A stretch of 64,000 nucleotides of DNA. It comes from Ostrinia nubilalis (lineage: Eukaryota; Arthropoda; Insecta; Lepidoptera; Crambidae). How positions within the stretch are numbered: the stretch's first letter is position 1; every line of letters begins with the position of its first letter. The position numbers were made by a program, and so were the translations under genes. The notes under the pieces were generated by a model that had not been told where the DNA came from, did no database searches, and saw only the letters and a list, made by a program, of their open reading frames with translations. Positions 23,883-35,360 of the stretch are shown one piece after another. The stretch covers positions 8,434,501 through 8,498,500 of the forward strand of contig NC_087112.1 of NCBI RefSeq assembly GCF_963855985.1, given 5' to 3'.

Positions 23883-24649
23883 ACTACTTTGCCTGGCCCA
23901 TTCCCATTTTATTTGGGGTCGGCCCTCCGCGTCATGCGTCTCCAGGCGGCTCGGTCCTGGGTTGTCTTACTGTTAACTTGGGCTTCTTTGAGGTCGTTAT
24001 TGATTACGGACATCCATGTAATTCGGGGTCTTCCTCGTCCGCGGGGCTTAGTTTGGATGTCTAGCACTTTTCTGGTCATATGGTCGGGTGGTCGCCTCAT
24101 GACGTGTCCGTACCACCGCAGACGGCTCTCCTGCAATTTAGCTGGGATAGGTCTCACTTTAAAGGTGCCTCTTATGTGTGTGTTTCTTACATGGTCCAGC
24201 CTAGTTACACCACCTGCCCATCTGAGCATCTTCATCTCAGCGCAGTGCAATTGGTTTTCGTACTGCTTTTTGAGCGGCCAGCATTCGGATCCGTATGTCA
24301 TGGCTGGTCTGACGGCTGCTCTGTATACTCGTCCCTTTATGCGCACGGGCATTCGGGTATCGCATAGCACGCCGGATAGTTCTCTCCATTTCATCCACCC
24401 AGTATTTATGCGATGGGTGACATCAGTGTCTATCGACCCATCTTTACTGATGACTGACCCTAGGTATTTGAAATGGTCCACTTCTTTTAGCTGGGTGTTC
24501 TGCAGACAGATGGTGTGTTTGCTGTTGACGCCACTAAAGTTGCAGTGCATGTACTCGGTCTTCTCTCTGCTTATTCGCAGACCAGATGTTTCCAGAGCTT
24601 CCCTCCACTTTTCTAAAATCTGCTGTAGGTTGTTCACATCTAATAATGA
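23883..24649 (-). mobile_element. 5'-truncated LINE copy with open RT frame (13-bp TSD)
   Basis: A 767-bp reverse insertion flanked by the perfect 13-bp duplication acatgattggtgt (23870-23882 and 24650-24662). The exact duplication and unbroken frame point to a recent insertion. About nine extra bases lie between the recognisable protein-coding part and the right duplication. Confidence 0.85.
23909..24640 (-). pseudogene. LINE reverse transcriptase C-terminal fragment
   Basis: An uninterrupted frame of about 240 codons. It covers the part after the catalytic palm (LRISREKTEYMHCNFSG) and the thumb/connection region (FKYLGSVISKDGS, RPAMTYGSECW, MLRWAGGVTR, LRWYGHVMRR). The catalytic ADD box and the endonuclease domain are missing because of 5' truncation, and there is no proper start codon. 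The downstream motifs match the non-LTR retrotransposon RTs commonly annotated in insect genomes. It cannot be active. Confidence 0.8.
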
Positions 24650-24662
24650 ACATGATTGGTGT

Positions 24663-25981
24663 GAACTCTATAATTTATGGCTTTCATTAGGTAATTGTGA
24701 ATAATGTAAGCTTTCACTTCACGCCTAAACCGATATACAAATAAAAAAAATGCTGAAAAACTTAACTTCACAAAAGATGAATTTTTTTTGAGAACTTATC
24801 ATTCCTTTCTTATGGAAATTCATTCATCATTTCAATTTATAGCAATAAATACTGTAACAACATCTACTACGAGTTACAATCATTGCATCTTTAAAAGAAC
24901 CCATATCATCATGACTCATCAAACCGCGACATGCAAAGTTGTAAGACGGCCATGTAACGGGCCGCTTCTATAAACAGCCCACGCGTCACTTATCACATCT
25001 CTGAATCACGTCTAGTATCTCTTTGCACTGCACTAAAAAATCACTGATTCAAATCGGTCAACACATCACTACCGACCGTACCAAAAATCAGGGGAATATG
25101 AACTCTAAAGTCATTGTAATAAGGTTCAAATTTGATTGAGCAGTTCGGTAATACAAAGATAAATATTTACAGCATGCGCAAACGCCTCCGAATTCTCGGA
25201 AAGTGGTTTGAAAAACACAAGTACCGCGTTTTTTGGAAGCGAAACTAAACAATGCGGTGTACGGTTTGATGTACCGTTTTTAGTACATATGACATTCTGC
25301 TTAGTACAGGCGACAGTTTAGACTGTTTATTTTTTATTTAAAAAAAATATTGGTACTAACTCAGTGTTGCAAGTTACAAAATGTAGACTACGCTATTATA
25401 ATACGGCATAAATCGGGAGATAGGAAATGATTTTGAAAAAAATAATAAATGAGCAGCGAATTGAGAAACCCCTCCTTTTTGAAGTCGGTTAATGAAGTTT
25501 TCATTTCTTGAGATTAAGGATCCATTTGTCATACTTACAAACATGACACAGTTTTTCTAGTAACAAAAATTAAACACATCGGTATTATTTTAGTCTTCAG
25601 TATGTAAATAATATTCTAGGTCGAAACCCGCTTTTGTCTTTAGAATTTTAGTACAATTCTCAAAAACCTATCGCCAATTCTCATAAAACACCGGTTTTCT
25701 CACCCAAATCGGTATATTACAACTACAATTATTAACAATACTCAAAGTGCCAACATATTCTCGGAACGATTGGTTCGTTCTGCAAAAAGGGTCATTAAAG
25801 GTGCATTACCTTATTTTTAAACATTTAATAACCGAGTTGGTGTACTGAAATATAAACCACTTTTGTCAGTAGACGCCTCAAAAGTACTGCTTAAAATGAA
25901 CATTATTAGAAGAGTCAAATTGAAAAAGAGTTATTTTACAATGGGCATCGAACCCAGAACATACGCTTTAAGATCGACTTA
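24663..25981. other. No gene seen
   Basis: AT-rich unique-looking DNA apart from the fragment at 25447-25492. Confidence 0.4.
25447..25492 (-). repeat. Fragment of the AACCGACTTC-terminated repeat
   Basis: GCGAATTGAGAAACCCCTCC then TTTTTGAAGTCGGTTAATG, matching one end of 34089-34493. Confidence 0.5.
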
Positions 25982-26085
25982 AATGCCCGTTTTCACCATC
26001 AATCCCTAATTTTTAAGTGACCCTTTTGAAAACAAAATTCAAGTTATGTGTTACCATAGGGGTCACTTAAAAATTAGGGATCTCT
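25982..26085. repeat. Hairpin MITE (ATGCCCGTTTTCACC), copy 2
   Basis: Left arm ATGCCCGTTTTCACCATCAA; right arm is the partial inverse around CACTTAAAAATTAGGGAT. Confidence 0.6.
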
Positions 26086-26448
26086 AAAAATAGTATTGCC
26101 TCACATAATGTGTTATGTATTTACATGTTTTAGATTATAGTGCCTTAGGCAGAACGAAAATGTTGTACATACAGACGACGGCACGTCAAGGTAAACACCG
26201 TGGGCTCTATAAAGTTGTAATAGGTTCGAATTCGCAACAAAAATGGGTAGTCTAATGTGCTGTTGACTGTGTATGTATTGGTATTTATTTAGATGCAAGC
26301 AGTAGTTTTAGATGTAAGCTTACAATTCCAATCTACTAGTTTTGCCTTTAAGTCCCGATAAACACTGACAAATGCCACTAAATATGACCAAAAATGTTCC
26401 GTCACAAGCAAACGATGTTCATTGAAATAGTTTTTTTTAATATATTTT

Positions 26449-26625
26449 ACTAGCGACCCGCCCCTGCTTCGCATAGATACAATGTATTATACTTAAAAAC
26501 CTTCCACTTGAATCACTCTATCTATTAAAAAACCCCATCGAAATCCGTTGCGTAGTTTTAAAGTTCTAAGCATACATAGGGACAGACATACAGCGAAGTG
26601 ACTTTCTTTTATAATAATATGTAGT
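26449..26625 (+). repeat. LINE/SINE 3'-tail fragment
   Basis: Starts CTAGCGACCCGCCCCTGCTT, contains CGAAATCCGTTGCGTAGTTT, and ends near TTTTATAATAATATG. Confidence 0.65.
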
Positions 26626-27024
26626 GGTAATTTTTTTAAAGACGTCTATAAGCGTAAGTTGTCTGCACCTCCAAGCGAAAAACGAAAAGCTTTAGCGTTC
26701 AATTTATTGTACCCATAATGGATGTTTTATTCTCGCATGTTTCACTCTTTCCCCTTAATAATTTGGTGGGGATTAATATAATTTCGGTCAGTTATAACAT
26801 TCGGCTGATGACTGTACTTATGTGCTGTAACACATCATTCAATTATTCCTGATTGGTCATGCAAAAAGTGGGTATTAAGGTGCAAATCACCTTGCAGAAT
26901 CGGTATTGGTTTCAAATGTTGTGCACTACCGATAGTATTTAATTTACACTTCAATAAAATTATAAACAAGGTGTTACTCTCGGCTTCGTTTTTGAGGGAA
27001 TATTGCGCTGTGTACTATCCTTAA

Positions 27025-27249
27025 ATCTATACTAATATTATAAATGCGAAACTAACTGTCTGTCTGTCTTGCTTTCACGCCTAAACCACTGAACCAATTT
27101 TGATGAAATTTGGCATAGAGATAGTTCGAGTCCCGGGAAAGGACATAGGATAGGTTTTATTCCAATTTTTGAAACAGGGACGCGTGCGGTAAAGTTTTTC
27201 TGTGACAAACAAAATTCCACGCGGGCGAAGCCGCGGGCGGAAAGCTAGT
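27025..27249 (-). repeat. LINE/SINE 3'-tail, long subfamily copy 1
   Basis: Reverse copy running from ATACTAATATTATAAATGCG to GCCGCGGGCGGAAAGCTAG. Very close to 36829-37053 and, inverted, to 45392-45618. Confidence 0.75.
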
Positions 27250-27564
27250 TGTAATATAATTGATATTGTGCTGTGTACTATCTTTAAATAAAAAATAAAT
27301 AAAAGAAAGAACGAAATAATGAAGAAAAGATCATATGATCAAAAGTATCGTGTAATGTGTTTTTCTCCTTGACAAATTATGTACTTAAGCCTTCCTAATG
27401 AATCATTATAATAATAATTCCTATTCGTGAGAGCCGCATGAAAATCCGTTCAGTAGTTTTGATATTGTTGCGAACAGACAGAAAGACGCGGCGTGTGACT
27501 TTGTTTTATAATGTGATGATGAGTAGGTTTCATTGTAAGTAGTTCTCTTTTCTTGACAATTAGA

Positions 27565-27738
27565 GAGTGGTAACTGAGTTTGTTGCGGCGCTTCTTCTCA
27601 GCACTTGCCAAATGTTGGTCTCGAAGCGCTGGTAGGGTAAAAAGATTATGAGACATGTAGAGGAGCTTAAGAGCAAAATATTTGACGATTTGTAAGTACT
27701 ATTTATTAGTCTATACAAATAAATTTTGACTTTGACTT
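27565..27738 (+). repeat. LINE 3'-end fragment, family F
   Basis: GCGGCGCTTCTTCTCAGCAC is followed by GAAGCGCTGGTAGGGTAAAA and a TTTGACTTTGACTTT tail. Confidence 0.6.
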
Positions 27739-27941
27739 TAGACAAATGCAACAGAAATGTGTAAAATAAAAAGCTTGATACCTGCTACAATACATACTTA
27801 TTTGCAGACTGTCGCACACGTAAAAGTTCGACTTTGGGGTGCAAAGTGATGCTAGAACATTTTATTTCACCCCTACGCTTCGTGAAGGGTAGCTAGACTG
27901 TGATAGGGATGTGAAATTGTTATGGATAATCCGAAAAAGAT

Positions 27942-28222
27942 AATAAATAATAATATAATAATAATAAATAAATATCCTTGGACATTTCACACTGCGCTTC
28001 TAGTCCCAAACTAAGCAAAGCTTGTACTATGGGTACTAGACAATGGATATAAACATACTTAAATACTTTTTTTTTGTAAATACATACTTATTATACATAG
28101 AAAACACCCAGTCCAATACAAACAAATATGTTCATGCACACAAATGTTTGTACTGTGCGGGAATCGAACCCGCTACCTCCGGAATAGTAGTCCGTTTCGA
28201 ACCACTGCACCAAACGGCCGAC
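27942..28222 (-). mobile_element. tRNA-derived SINE, copy 2
   Basis: The reverse-strand head has A box TTGGTGCAGTGG and B box GGTTCGATTCC. The body matches 20395-20643 through CTAGTCCCAAA. A MITE copy sits 14 bases beyond its head. Confidence 0.7.
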
Positions 28223-28236
28223 AGATACCTCATTTA

Positions 28237-28374
28237 CGCCCGTATTCACAAACGTTACTATGAGGTCTCACAGTGCGCACAGGGAGACACACGAACCAAT
28301 CGCAAAGCTCTAATCAACGCTGTGCGTTCGATTTGCTGCTTCACTTAAGCAAGCATCGTTTGTGAATACGGGCG
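28237..28374 (+). mobile_element. CGCCCGTATTC MITE, copy 2 (TTA TSD)
   Basis: 138 bp with intact inverted termini and TTA on both sides (28234-28236 and 28375-28377). It lacks the GTGGAC segment inside. Confidence 0.85.
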
Positions 28375-28941
28375 TTATATTTTTTGACAAGTTTAGGAAA
28401 ACAGCAATACTTAACACGTGATTTGATCTAACATTAGATACTAATCTTTTTTATAGCAAAATAGCAACCATTACAATGGAATAAGATGTCAAAGAATTAA
28501 ACTTGATGTGCAGTCGATTGTCCATCACACAGAGAGCATAAAATAGGAGGTACTGACTGGAAATAATGATTGTAACTAATAAGAAGTATGTATAGCATAA
28601 TATAGGAAACTCTTCTACAGCAGACTTTAATACCAGTGAGAATATTTAAGTAAGCACATCAAATCATACGTCATATACATACGTCAAATGTAGAGTCATC
28701 AGAGTCTATACATACGTCAAATGATTATTCCAAAATTTTACCTTTGCAATGTCAATAAAAATGATCTAAATATTTTAAATCCGTATCCGATCACAGATAC
28801 GAATGAACATGTCGCATCACTACTCATATCATTCTCTGAATACGAAATGTTGCACGAAAATGACAATTGCGTAGCATGTAAGTAACATATAGATAGACAA
28901 TAACTTGGTGTTGATACGAGTATGCATATTTTTGCATCTTT
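28375..28941. other. No gene seen
   Basis: AT-rich. A CATACGTCA string repeats near 28665-28720. Confidence 0.4.
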
Positions 28942-28949
28942 ACAGGTGC

Positions 28950-29240
28950 GATTGCGAATGTCAGTAACCGACATAGCTCGCAGAATTGCTAAAATCAAGT
29001 GTCAGTGGGCGGGGCACATAGCTCGTAGAGACGATGGCCGTTGGGGCAGGAAAGTTCTCGAGTGGTGACCACGGGCTGGAAGACGTAGCGTGGGCAGGCC
29101 TCCTACTAGGTGGACCGACAATCTGGTAAAGGTCGCGGGAAGAGCCTAGATGCGGGCAGCGCAGGACCGTTCACTAAGGAAAACCTTGGGGGAGGCCTTT
29201 GTCCAGCAGTGGACGTCATTTGGCTGAAACGAACGAACGA
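28950..29240 (+). mobile_element. 5'-truncated RTE-type LINE, family B (8-bp TSD)
   Basis: Codes in part for KIKxQWAGHIARR and ends with a (CGAA)n tail. Flanked by acaggtgc at 28942-28949 and 29241-29248. One in-frame TGA replaces the usual CGA after the CTCGAGTGG block. Confidence 0.75.
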
Positions 29241-29365
29241 ACAGGTGCAAATATTAGTTTTTGAATGAAAATAATTTATCCTTTTATTTTAATAATTTAG
29301 CCATTAAATATAAAAAATACATAAGACGAAACAGACAAGTCGCTTTTATTTACCTTTTCCATATA

Positions 29366-30052
29366 CAGGGTGGAAACGATAAGTGATCTCACTCGATTAT
29401 TTCTAAACCATACAAGATATCGAAAAACTGGTTCCTGATCCTGAAAGTGCTTTACGAGCTCTTTCAAACGGCACCAATAACAGGTTACAGAATAAACTGG
29501 ATCTATCCGAAAATTCAATGTTTCCGGCTTCCATACATTTGGTACAGCCTCATAATATTAAAAACTACAGAAGGTATCGTAAAACTGGTTACTGATCCTA
29601 AAAGTGCTTCACGAGCTCTATCCAACGGTATCAATATTAAGTTACAGAATAAACTGGATCTATCCAAAAATCCAATGTTTCCATCCCCCATACATTTAGT
29701 ACTACCACAGTCATGGCACTCATCTCTTGATACTTGATACAACACTTTATAGCAAGTAAAGCCTAAAACTAATTCTTTCCTTGAATAATTTTAAATAAAA
29801 ATGCAATTTACGAGTTTTTTTTAGGTTCATTATTTAATTTTAAAAAATTACACTTAATATTGTGTGGTTGGCATACATTTAGTATGGAAGCTGAAAACAT
29901 TGAATTTTCAGATACTTCCAGTTTATTCTGTAACCTGTTATTGGTACCGTTTGAAAGAGTTCGTAAAGCACTTTCAGGGTCAGTAACCAGTTTTTCGATA
30001 TCTTGTATGGTTTAGAAATTATCGAGTGAGATCACTTATCGTTTCCACCCTG
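29366..30052. mobile_element. Fold-back Tc1/mariner-type MITE with triplicated module
   Basis: Ends CAGGGTGGAAACGATAAG and its inverse, with TA on each side (29364-29365 and 30053-30054). Inside, a module of about 125 bp is present twice in direct orientation (29418-29543 and 29578-29702) and once inverted (29872-29998). No transposase frame. Confidence 0.8.
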
Positions 30053-30587
30053 TAGATCTTGTTTTAGGAAAAGTCTTATATGCTCCTGCTATTAATTCCA
30101 TACTGTCCCCATACAAACATAATATACGCGAAAAACCGGAGATCGGCCAGAAATAACATAGACAAAAAAAGGAAAAAGACACCTGTAGGGTTGCCACATC
30201 TTGATATTTGCAATCAGTAAAATGTAAAACTCTAGACTGCAACTATAACTACTTGTCATCAGTTGTGATTGTGTTCAAATACCTGTTTTTTACTGCATAA
30301 AAATACAACATTTAAGTCATAAAGGGGGTCTAATAGGGCATGTAATATCGGAAGGTTTTCAATTCCGATATTGGATTCCGATATCAGATCTCAATATCGG
30401 AATTCCGATATTAATATCGGAATTGAGTTCATGTGCTATAAAATTAATATTTGGTTATATTCGTAAGAATTCTGGATTGTTTACAATAAAATAATGATTG
30501 TAATCAAAATCTTTAATTTGGTACAAAACAGCACTTCATAAAATTGAAGTTTTAAAACCATTTTTACGTTATGGGTATCCATTTCAT

Positions 30588-30655
30588 TTGGTTTTTTATG
30601 TGACAAGAGGCAAACGAGCAGACGGATCACCTGATAATGAATGGTTACTGATAAT
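30588..30655. repeat. Dispersed repeat fragment (GAGGCAAACGAGCAGACGG)
   Basis: Contains ACAAGAGGCAAACGAGCAGA then CGGATCACCTGATAATG, a fragment common in lepidopteran genomic DNA. Confidence 0.45.
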
Positions 30656-30847
30656 GAGCTTATATGGACTAGCAAATAATTAAAGTGTTTTTGTAAAATC
30701 ACAGGTATCAAACAAACTTTTACTCCTTCAGTATATTACCCTGTTTTATGTTGGCGGAACGAATTTTAGAGTCATTCAAATCACGTGCTATGCTTGTAAT
30801 TTGTTCCTTTTTGATTATCGATGCACAACTCACAAAACCACGAGCCA

Positions 30848-31530
30848 TCATCATCATCATGTCAGCCATAGGACGTCCACTGCTGAACATAATGCTCTGA
30901 TAATGATTTTCACAATGGCCGGTTGGTGGCGGCCTGCATCCAGCGCCTTCCTGCTACCTTTATGAGGTCGTCGGTCCACCTTGTGGTTATGAGTCCTACG
31001 CTGCGCTTTCCGGTACGTGGCCTCCACTTCAGAACCTTGCTGCGTCATCGTCCGTCTGTTTTGCGTACTAAGGCAGAACCGTTGGAAGACCTTATCACAA
31101 TGCTCGAAGACCTTAATCGAGTTTCCCAACAGGTAGGCCTTCGGATGAATATGGAAAAAACGAAGCTTATGTCGAATGTCCATGTTGCTCCTTACCCAGT
31201 TTCGGTTAGGAGCTCGATTCTCGAGATTGTTGACAAGTAAGTACATATGTCTATCTCGACAAACGATCAGCTAGGTAGTTAGATGCAATTTCGAGAAAGA
31301 GGTAAATTGTCGAATACGAAGACGAAAGTCTTCAATTAGTTTGTGTTACCAGTGATGATATACGGCTCGAAAACGTGGCCTTTGTATATAGGGCACAACG
31401 TGCTATGGAGAGGGATAAGCTTGGTGTTTCTTTACGAGATTTAATCAGAAATGAGTATATAATAACTAAGGTCGCTGACATAGCCCGACGGATTAGTAGT
31501 TAGTAGTACGCAGAACTGACGGTCCATAGT
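30848..31530 (-). mobile_element. Twin-primed family A LINE (5' part inverted)
   Basis: 30848-31070 is the family A 3' end in reverse with its (CAT)n tail. 31071-31530 is the adjacent upstream RT region in the opposite direction; it codes for VGLRMNMEKTKLMSN and for the segment before the GHIARR region. The two parts meet head to head, the arrangement left by twin priming. Frames are broken. Confidence 0.7.
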
Positions 31531-31765
31531 CCAGTAAAATTAATGTTTGAAAGGGAGTTGAGATGTCGTTCTTTGTTGACCAAGTACCTATGGCAAATGC
31601 TAAAATTGATTTTGCAGTGGAACAAAAAGTGATGGTGAGAGACATGAGAAAGTCTGATTCCGATATTACGATATTGGGTCGCTCAATATCGGAATTGAAA
31701 TATCGGATCTCGCAGTCCGAGATTCCGATATTACGAGATTCCGAGATTCCGATATTCATGCCCTA

Positions 31766-32387
31766 GCAAAACAAATGTCATAAGGTTTAGCAACTAAATT
31801 ATTAAGCTAAAAACTCATAAAAGTCATTTAACTATGCAAGTAGGCTTTTAAAAAGCACTTTTACAGAGAGCACTTTTAAAGAATTTGTTTGTTTAGTTGA
31901 ACGTGCTAATCTCGGAAACTACTGTGTTAGATAAGTCCATTTATCCGTATTATAATTTACTAATTAGGCCGGACACTTTTGACTTGTCCGGACAGAAGTA
32001 TAAACGTGTCCGGTATAATCCGGATGCGTGGCAGCCCTAGCTTCGTGTGTGATCTGACCACAGATGAAAGCCTCTTTCCCAGCAAAAACATTGCCGCCGA
32101 CATTTTTAAGGTTCCGCATAGGAACAGCGGTTTTTACTGGATTTTTAAGTGTGAAAAATTCTGAATAACTTTAAGCTAGGCAGCGTGAAGTTAAGTAACT
32201 CAGACACGGTTTTATCGTGAAAAATTTCTGAATTTTGCGTCCACTTGATTTGTGGTGACTTGGCTCATCTTTTTAACATGATTTGAGCCCTTGAGCTTGA
32301 TTCTTGTCCTACTTGGGAATGAAACGTAGAGGTTGAGTCCTCTCCTTTCGCACTGGATTTGTTTCAAACCACGTGTACTGCCTGGAA
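31766..32387. other. No gene seen
   Basis: 31880-31960 is a decayed LINE tail (GTGCTAATCTCGGAAACTAC). Nothing else definable. Confidence 0.4.
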
Positions 32388-32597
32388 TGGTGGGACGTCC
32401 ACCACACAAGGTGGACTGACGACCTAATAAAGGTAAGCAGGAAGGCGCTGGATGCAGGCCGCTACCAACCGTGCGATGTGGAAGTCACAGGACGTCCACA
32501 GCTGAACATAGGCTTCCCCTAATGATGTCCAGATTGGCCGATTGGTAGCGGCTTGCATCCAGCGCCTTCCTGCTACTTTATGAGGTCGTCAGTCCAC
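32388..32597. mobile_element. Tail-to-tail pair of family A LINE fragments
   Basis: 32388-32486 is the family A 3' end in forward orientation. 32487-32597 is the same segment in reverse. They join without the usual (ATG)n tail, giving an imperfect inverted repeat. Confidence 0.7.
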
Positions 32598-33169
32598 TGG
32601 TTTACTGTGATTGGTTTCATTATTTTTATCGAGCAGCTAAAACCTTTCCAAATGTACGGAACTTCAAACATAAAGCTAGTACAGTCAGCCGTGAGTTCTT
32701 TTATTTAGCAACTTCGGCAATCAGTCGCCGCTGTTTGCTTTCAAAAATAACCACCGCTGCCGATGTTAAACTCGGCGACGGTTTATACAGGGTGTTTGGA
32801 TCCGTGAATATTAAAACGTAGCTATGTTAGTTAAATAACTGCGGGTCTTGGATCAAAACTTTTTTTAAATAAGTTTTGCTCGCGGTTTGGCGTGAATTAC
32901 AGTAGGTATGTCAGAGAAAGATACGTGTAAAAACTTTTGAATGTTTTATAACGAGTCTAAAATGTTATTATTTTATGTTAATTATAAAAAACCTAATTAT
33001 GTTAACCTGCCTCCTGCTGCTAACTAAATTGTCAGATTGATGTTGTAGAGACCGAATATTCGGTAAAACTTTCGTATTCGGTTGAACCTACATTCGGCGC
33101 ATCTCTATTAGATATAAGTTTTCAATCACACGAGTAATAAATAAAAATTACCTTAAAAATGTATCATTT
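32598..33169. other. No gene seen
   Basis: A single TACAGGGTGT mariner-like end at 32787 has no partner. Confidence 0.4.
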
Positions 33170-33372
33170 ACTAGCGGCCGCCAGCGACTTCTTACGCGTG
33201 GATCCCGTTTTACCCCCTCAGGAGTTGAATTTTGCAAAATCCCGTCATAGTGAGCACCTTCGTTCTAAAAGGAACCCTCATGCAAAAATTTGAGACTCCT
33301 AGCACTTGTAGTTTCTGAGATTTCGTGATGAGTGAGTCAGTCAATCAGTGACCTTTCGCTTTTATAGATATA
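33170..33372 (+). repeat. LINE/SINE 3'-tail fragment
   Basis: CTAGCGGCCGCCAGCGACTT at the left, GTTTTACCCCCTCAGG inside, CGCTTTTATAGATATAAG at the right. Near-identical subfamily to 6340-6535. Confidence 0.65.
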
Positions 33373-33656
33373 AGATACTACAAACATGGCCGAATTTTCG
33401 CGCATAAAAACGTTGCAGCCACAAGGTACTAAAACAATTGTTTAAGTCGCAATTTACCTCGTAACTTTTCGCCCCCCAATTAGGGGTTGAACCCCCGATG
33501 GGGGGTTGACAGGCTTAATTGAACGGGATACGTTATCGGCTAACGAAAGTTATGGGCAGACTTTGTTCGCAGTTCTTGTCAACGCATAGTCCTTTGGGAA
33601 GACTGTTTATTTATAAAAACAATTTTATTAAGATTTTGTGGGTAAAACTTTTGGAG

Positions 33657-33680
33657 TTGAAGAAAGAAAGAAAGAAAGAT
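33657..33680. repeat. (GAAA)n microsatellite
   Basis: Five or so GAAA units, followed by a purine-rich stretch. Confidence 0.7.
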
Positions 33681-34088
33681 ACATTTATTACAATGGACAT
33701 CACACAAATACAGGCAATTACATAGACATAATAATGGAAGAAGAAGAAAAAATAAATAAAAACAAGAGTAAACTGAGCAGTGCCACCCATTCACCAACAA
33801 GATGCCCACTGCAACGGGACCTCACTCAGCATATGCCGTGGCCCACGGTGACGAAGGCCACGGCGCTGGTTTGCTGGTTTGTTTGGCTGGTTGTTAACGT
33901 GGTTTATTTTAAAGTATACAGGGTGTCAATAAATGGAGAAATATTCCGTGTCTTTTTTCTTATTCAATCTCCAGATAATATTTTTTAAGCACAACGTGGA
34001 AGCTCTTTAGAAAGTGATGAACAGGCTATCTAACTTAACTGCCCAATTCTAATCGTATGTGTCTGTACGCGAAGTCAATCTTATTTTC

Positions 34089-34493
34089 AACCGACTTCAA
34101 AAAAGGAGGAGGTTCTCAATTCGACCCGTATGTTTTTTTTTTTCTATGTTTGTTACGCGATAACTCCGCCAATTATGAACCGATTTGAACAAATCTTTTT
34201 TCGGCGTATAGGTAATACCTCAAGGGTGGTCCCATTTAAATTTAATAACAGAAAAAACAACCCCCAAGGGTGGAAAATTGGGGATGAACTTTTTTATACG
34301 CAATATCTCCGCCGATTATAAATCAATTTGAACGATTATTTTTTTGTTGAATAGGTATTATCAAAAGGGTGGTTTCATGCGAATTTGAAGAAAATATTTC
34401 ACCCCCAAGGGTAGAAAATTGGGGATGAACTTTTTTATACGCAATATTTTTAATTTTTAGTTTTTTTTTGTGTTCACGCATTTGAAGTCGGTT
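34089..34493. mobile_element. AACCGACTTC-terminated repeat with internal duplication
   Basis: Inverted termini AACCGACTTCAAA and TTTGAAGTCGGTT enclose two direct copies of a ~130-bp module, each with CCCCCAAGGGT and AAAATTGGGGATGAACTTTT. Partial copies occur at 11386-11446 and 25447-25492. Confidence 0.6.
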
Positions 34494-34616
34494 TTATTTT
34501 TTTTAAAAGTTAATTATTATTTGCTGAAAATCATGGATATTAAATTTAAGTCGACAATCTACAGTAGGTTTATGACTCTATAGTTTCAAAGACCGTCTTT
34601 TTAATGCCAACTCTAA

Positions 34617-34767
34617 CTCCTGTATTCACAAATATTACTATGAGGTCTCACAGTGCGCGTGGACGCACAGGGTATCACAAGAATCAATGATGGAGCTCTA
34701 TTCAACGCTTTACGATAGATTTTCTGCCTCACTTAAGCAAGAATCGTATCGTTTGTGAATACGGGCG
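34617..34767 (+). mobile_element. CGCCCGTATTC MITE, copy 3 (TAA TSD)
   Basis: 151 bp with TAA on both sides (34614-34616 and 34768-34770). Left terminus mutated to CTCCTGTATTC. Confidence 0.8.
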
Positions 34768-35360
34768 TAAGTATACAAGTAATGTGCACAATATGGCTGT
34801 AATACCTAGTATTATTTAAAATAATACTTATGCAAACTAAGGCCTGATTCAACAAAACTTTTACCCGAGAATAACTCCTGGTATAACTGGCACATTGACA
34901 GTTTCAGTATGGGAAATATGTCAAAATGAGAAGTTTATTCTGATATTAATATTTAATTTTGGTCTTGTTTGGATCGAATTCACCCTTAATGAGATAATAA
35001 GTAAGTAAACAATAATTAAACTTATTTACAATAACACAAACTTTATAATAGCAAAAAGCTCCGCAAAAGCTCTCAATAAGTAGTTAGGAAGAACACTTCG
35101 CCCGCAACCATTAATCACTTTGAATACCAGCTGTAATTAAAAACAAACTGAAGTTTTTACGGATTCATATTAATAATGGGATAGGTCCGTTCGTTATTTT
35201 CCAGTAGACTTCCAATATTGCGTTGTGATGAAATAATTAATTCAAAGAGAAGTAAATATTAATTATAATTTAATGCAGAATATTATAGAAAGATATTGTT
35301 ATTTAAACTAGCTCCATCATAGCAAAGGTATCACACACACACATCACAGCCACAGGATAT

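Larger units (their letters stand above)
30336..31764. mobile_element. 1.43-kb TIR element with ATATCGGA subterminal repeats
   Basis: Inverted termini GGGCATGTAATATCGGAA and TTCCGATATTCATGCCC are each next to TA. Six ATATCGGA/TCCGATAT sites cluster at the left end (30344-30424) and five at the right end (31658-31756). A rearranged LINE and a short repeat fragment lie between. I see no transposase. Confidence 0.55.

Noticed and set aside
23772..24704. 310-codon forward frame, the second longest in the window
   Set aside because: It is the antisense of the LINE reverse-transcriptase fragment at 23909-24640, whose minus-strand motifs are unmistakable.
33638..33988. 116-codon forward frame
   Set aside because: Begins in a (GAAA)n microsatellite and low-complexity purine tract; no recognised motif.
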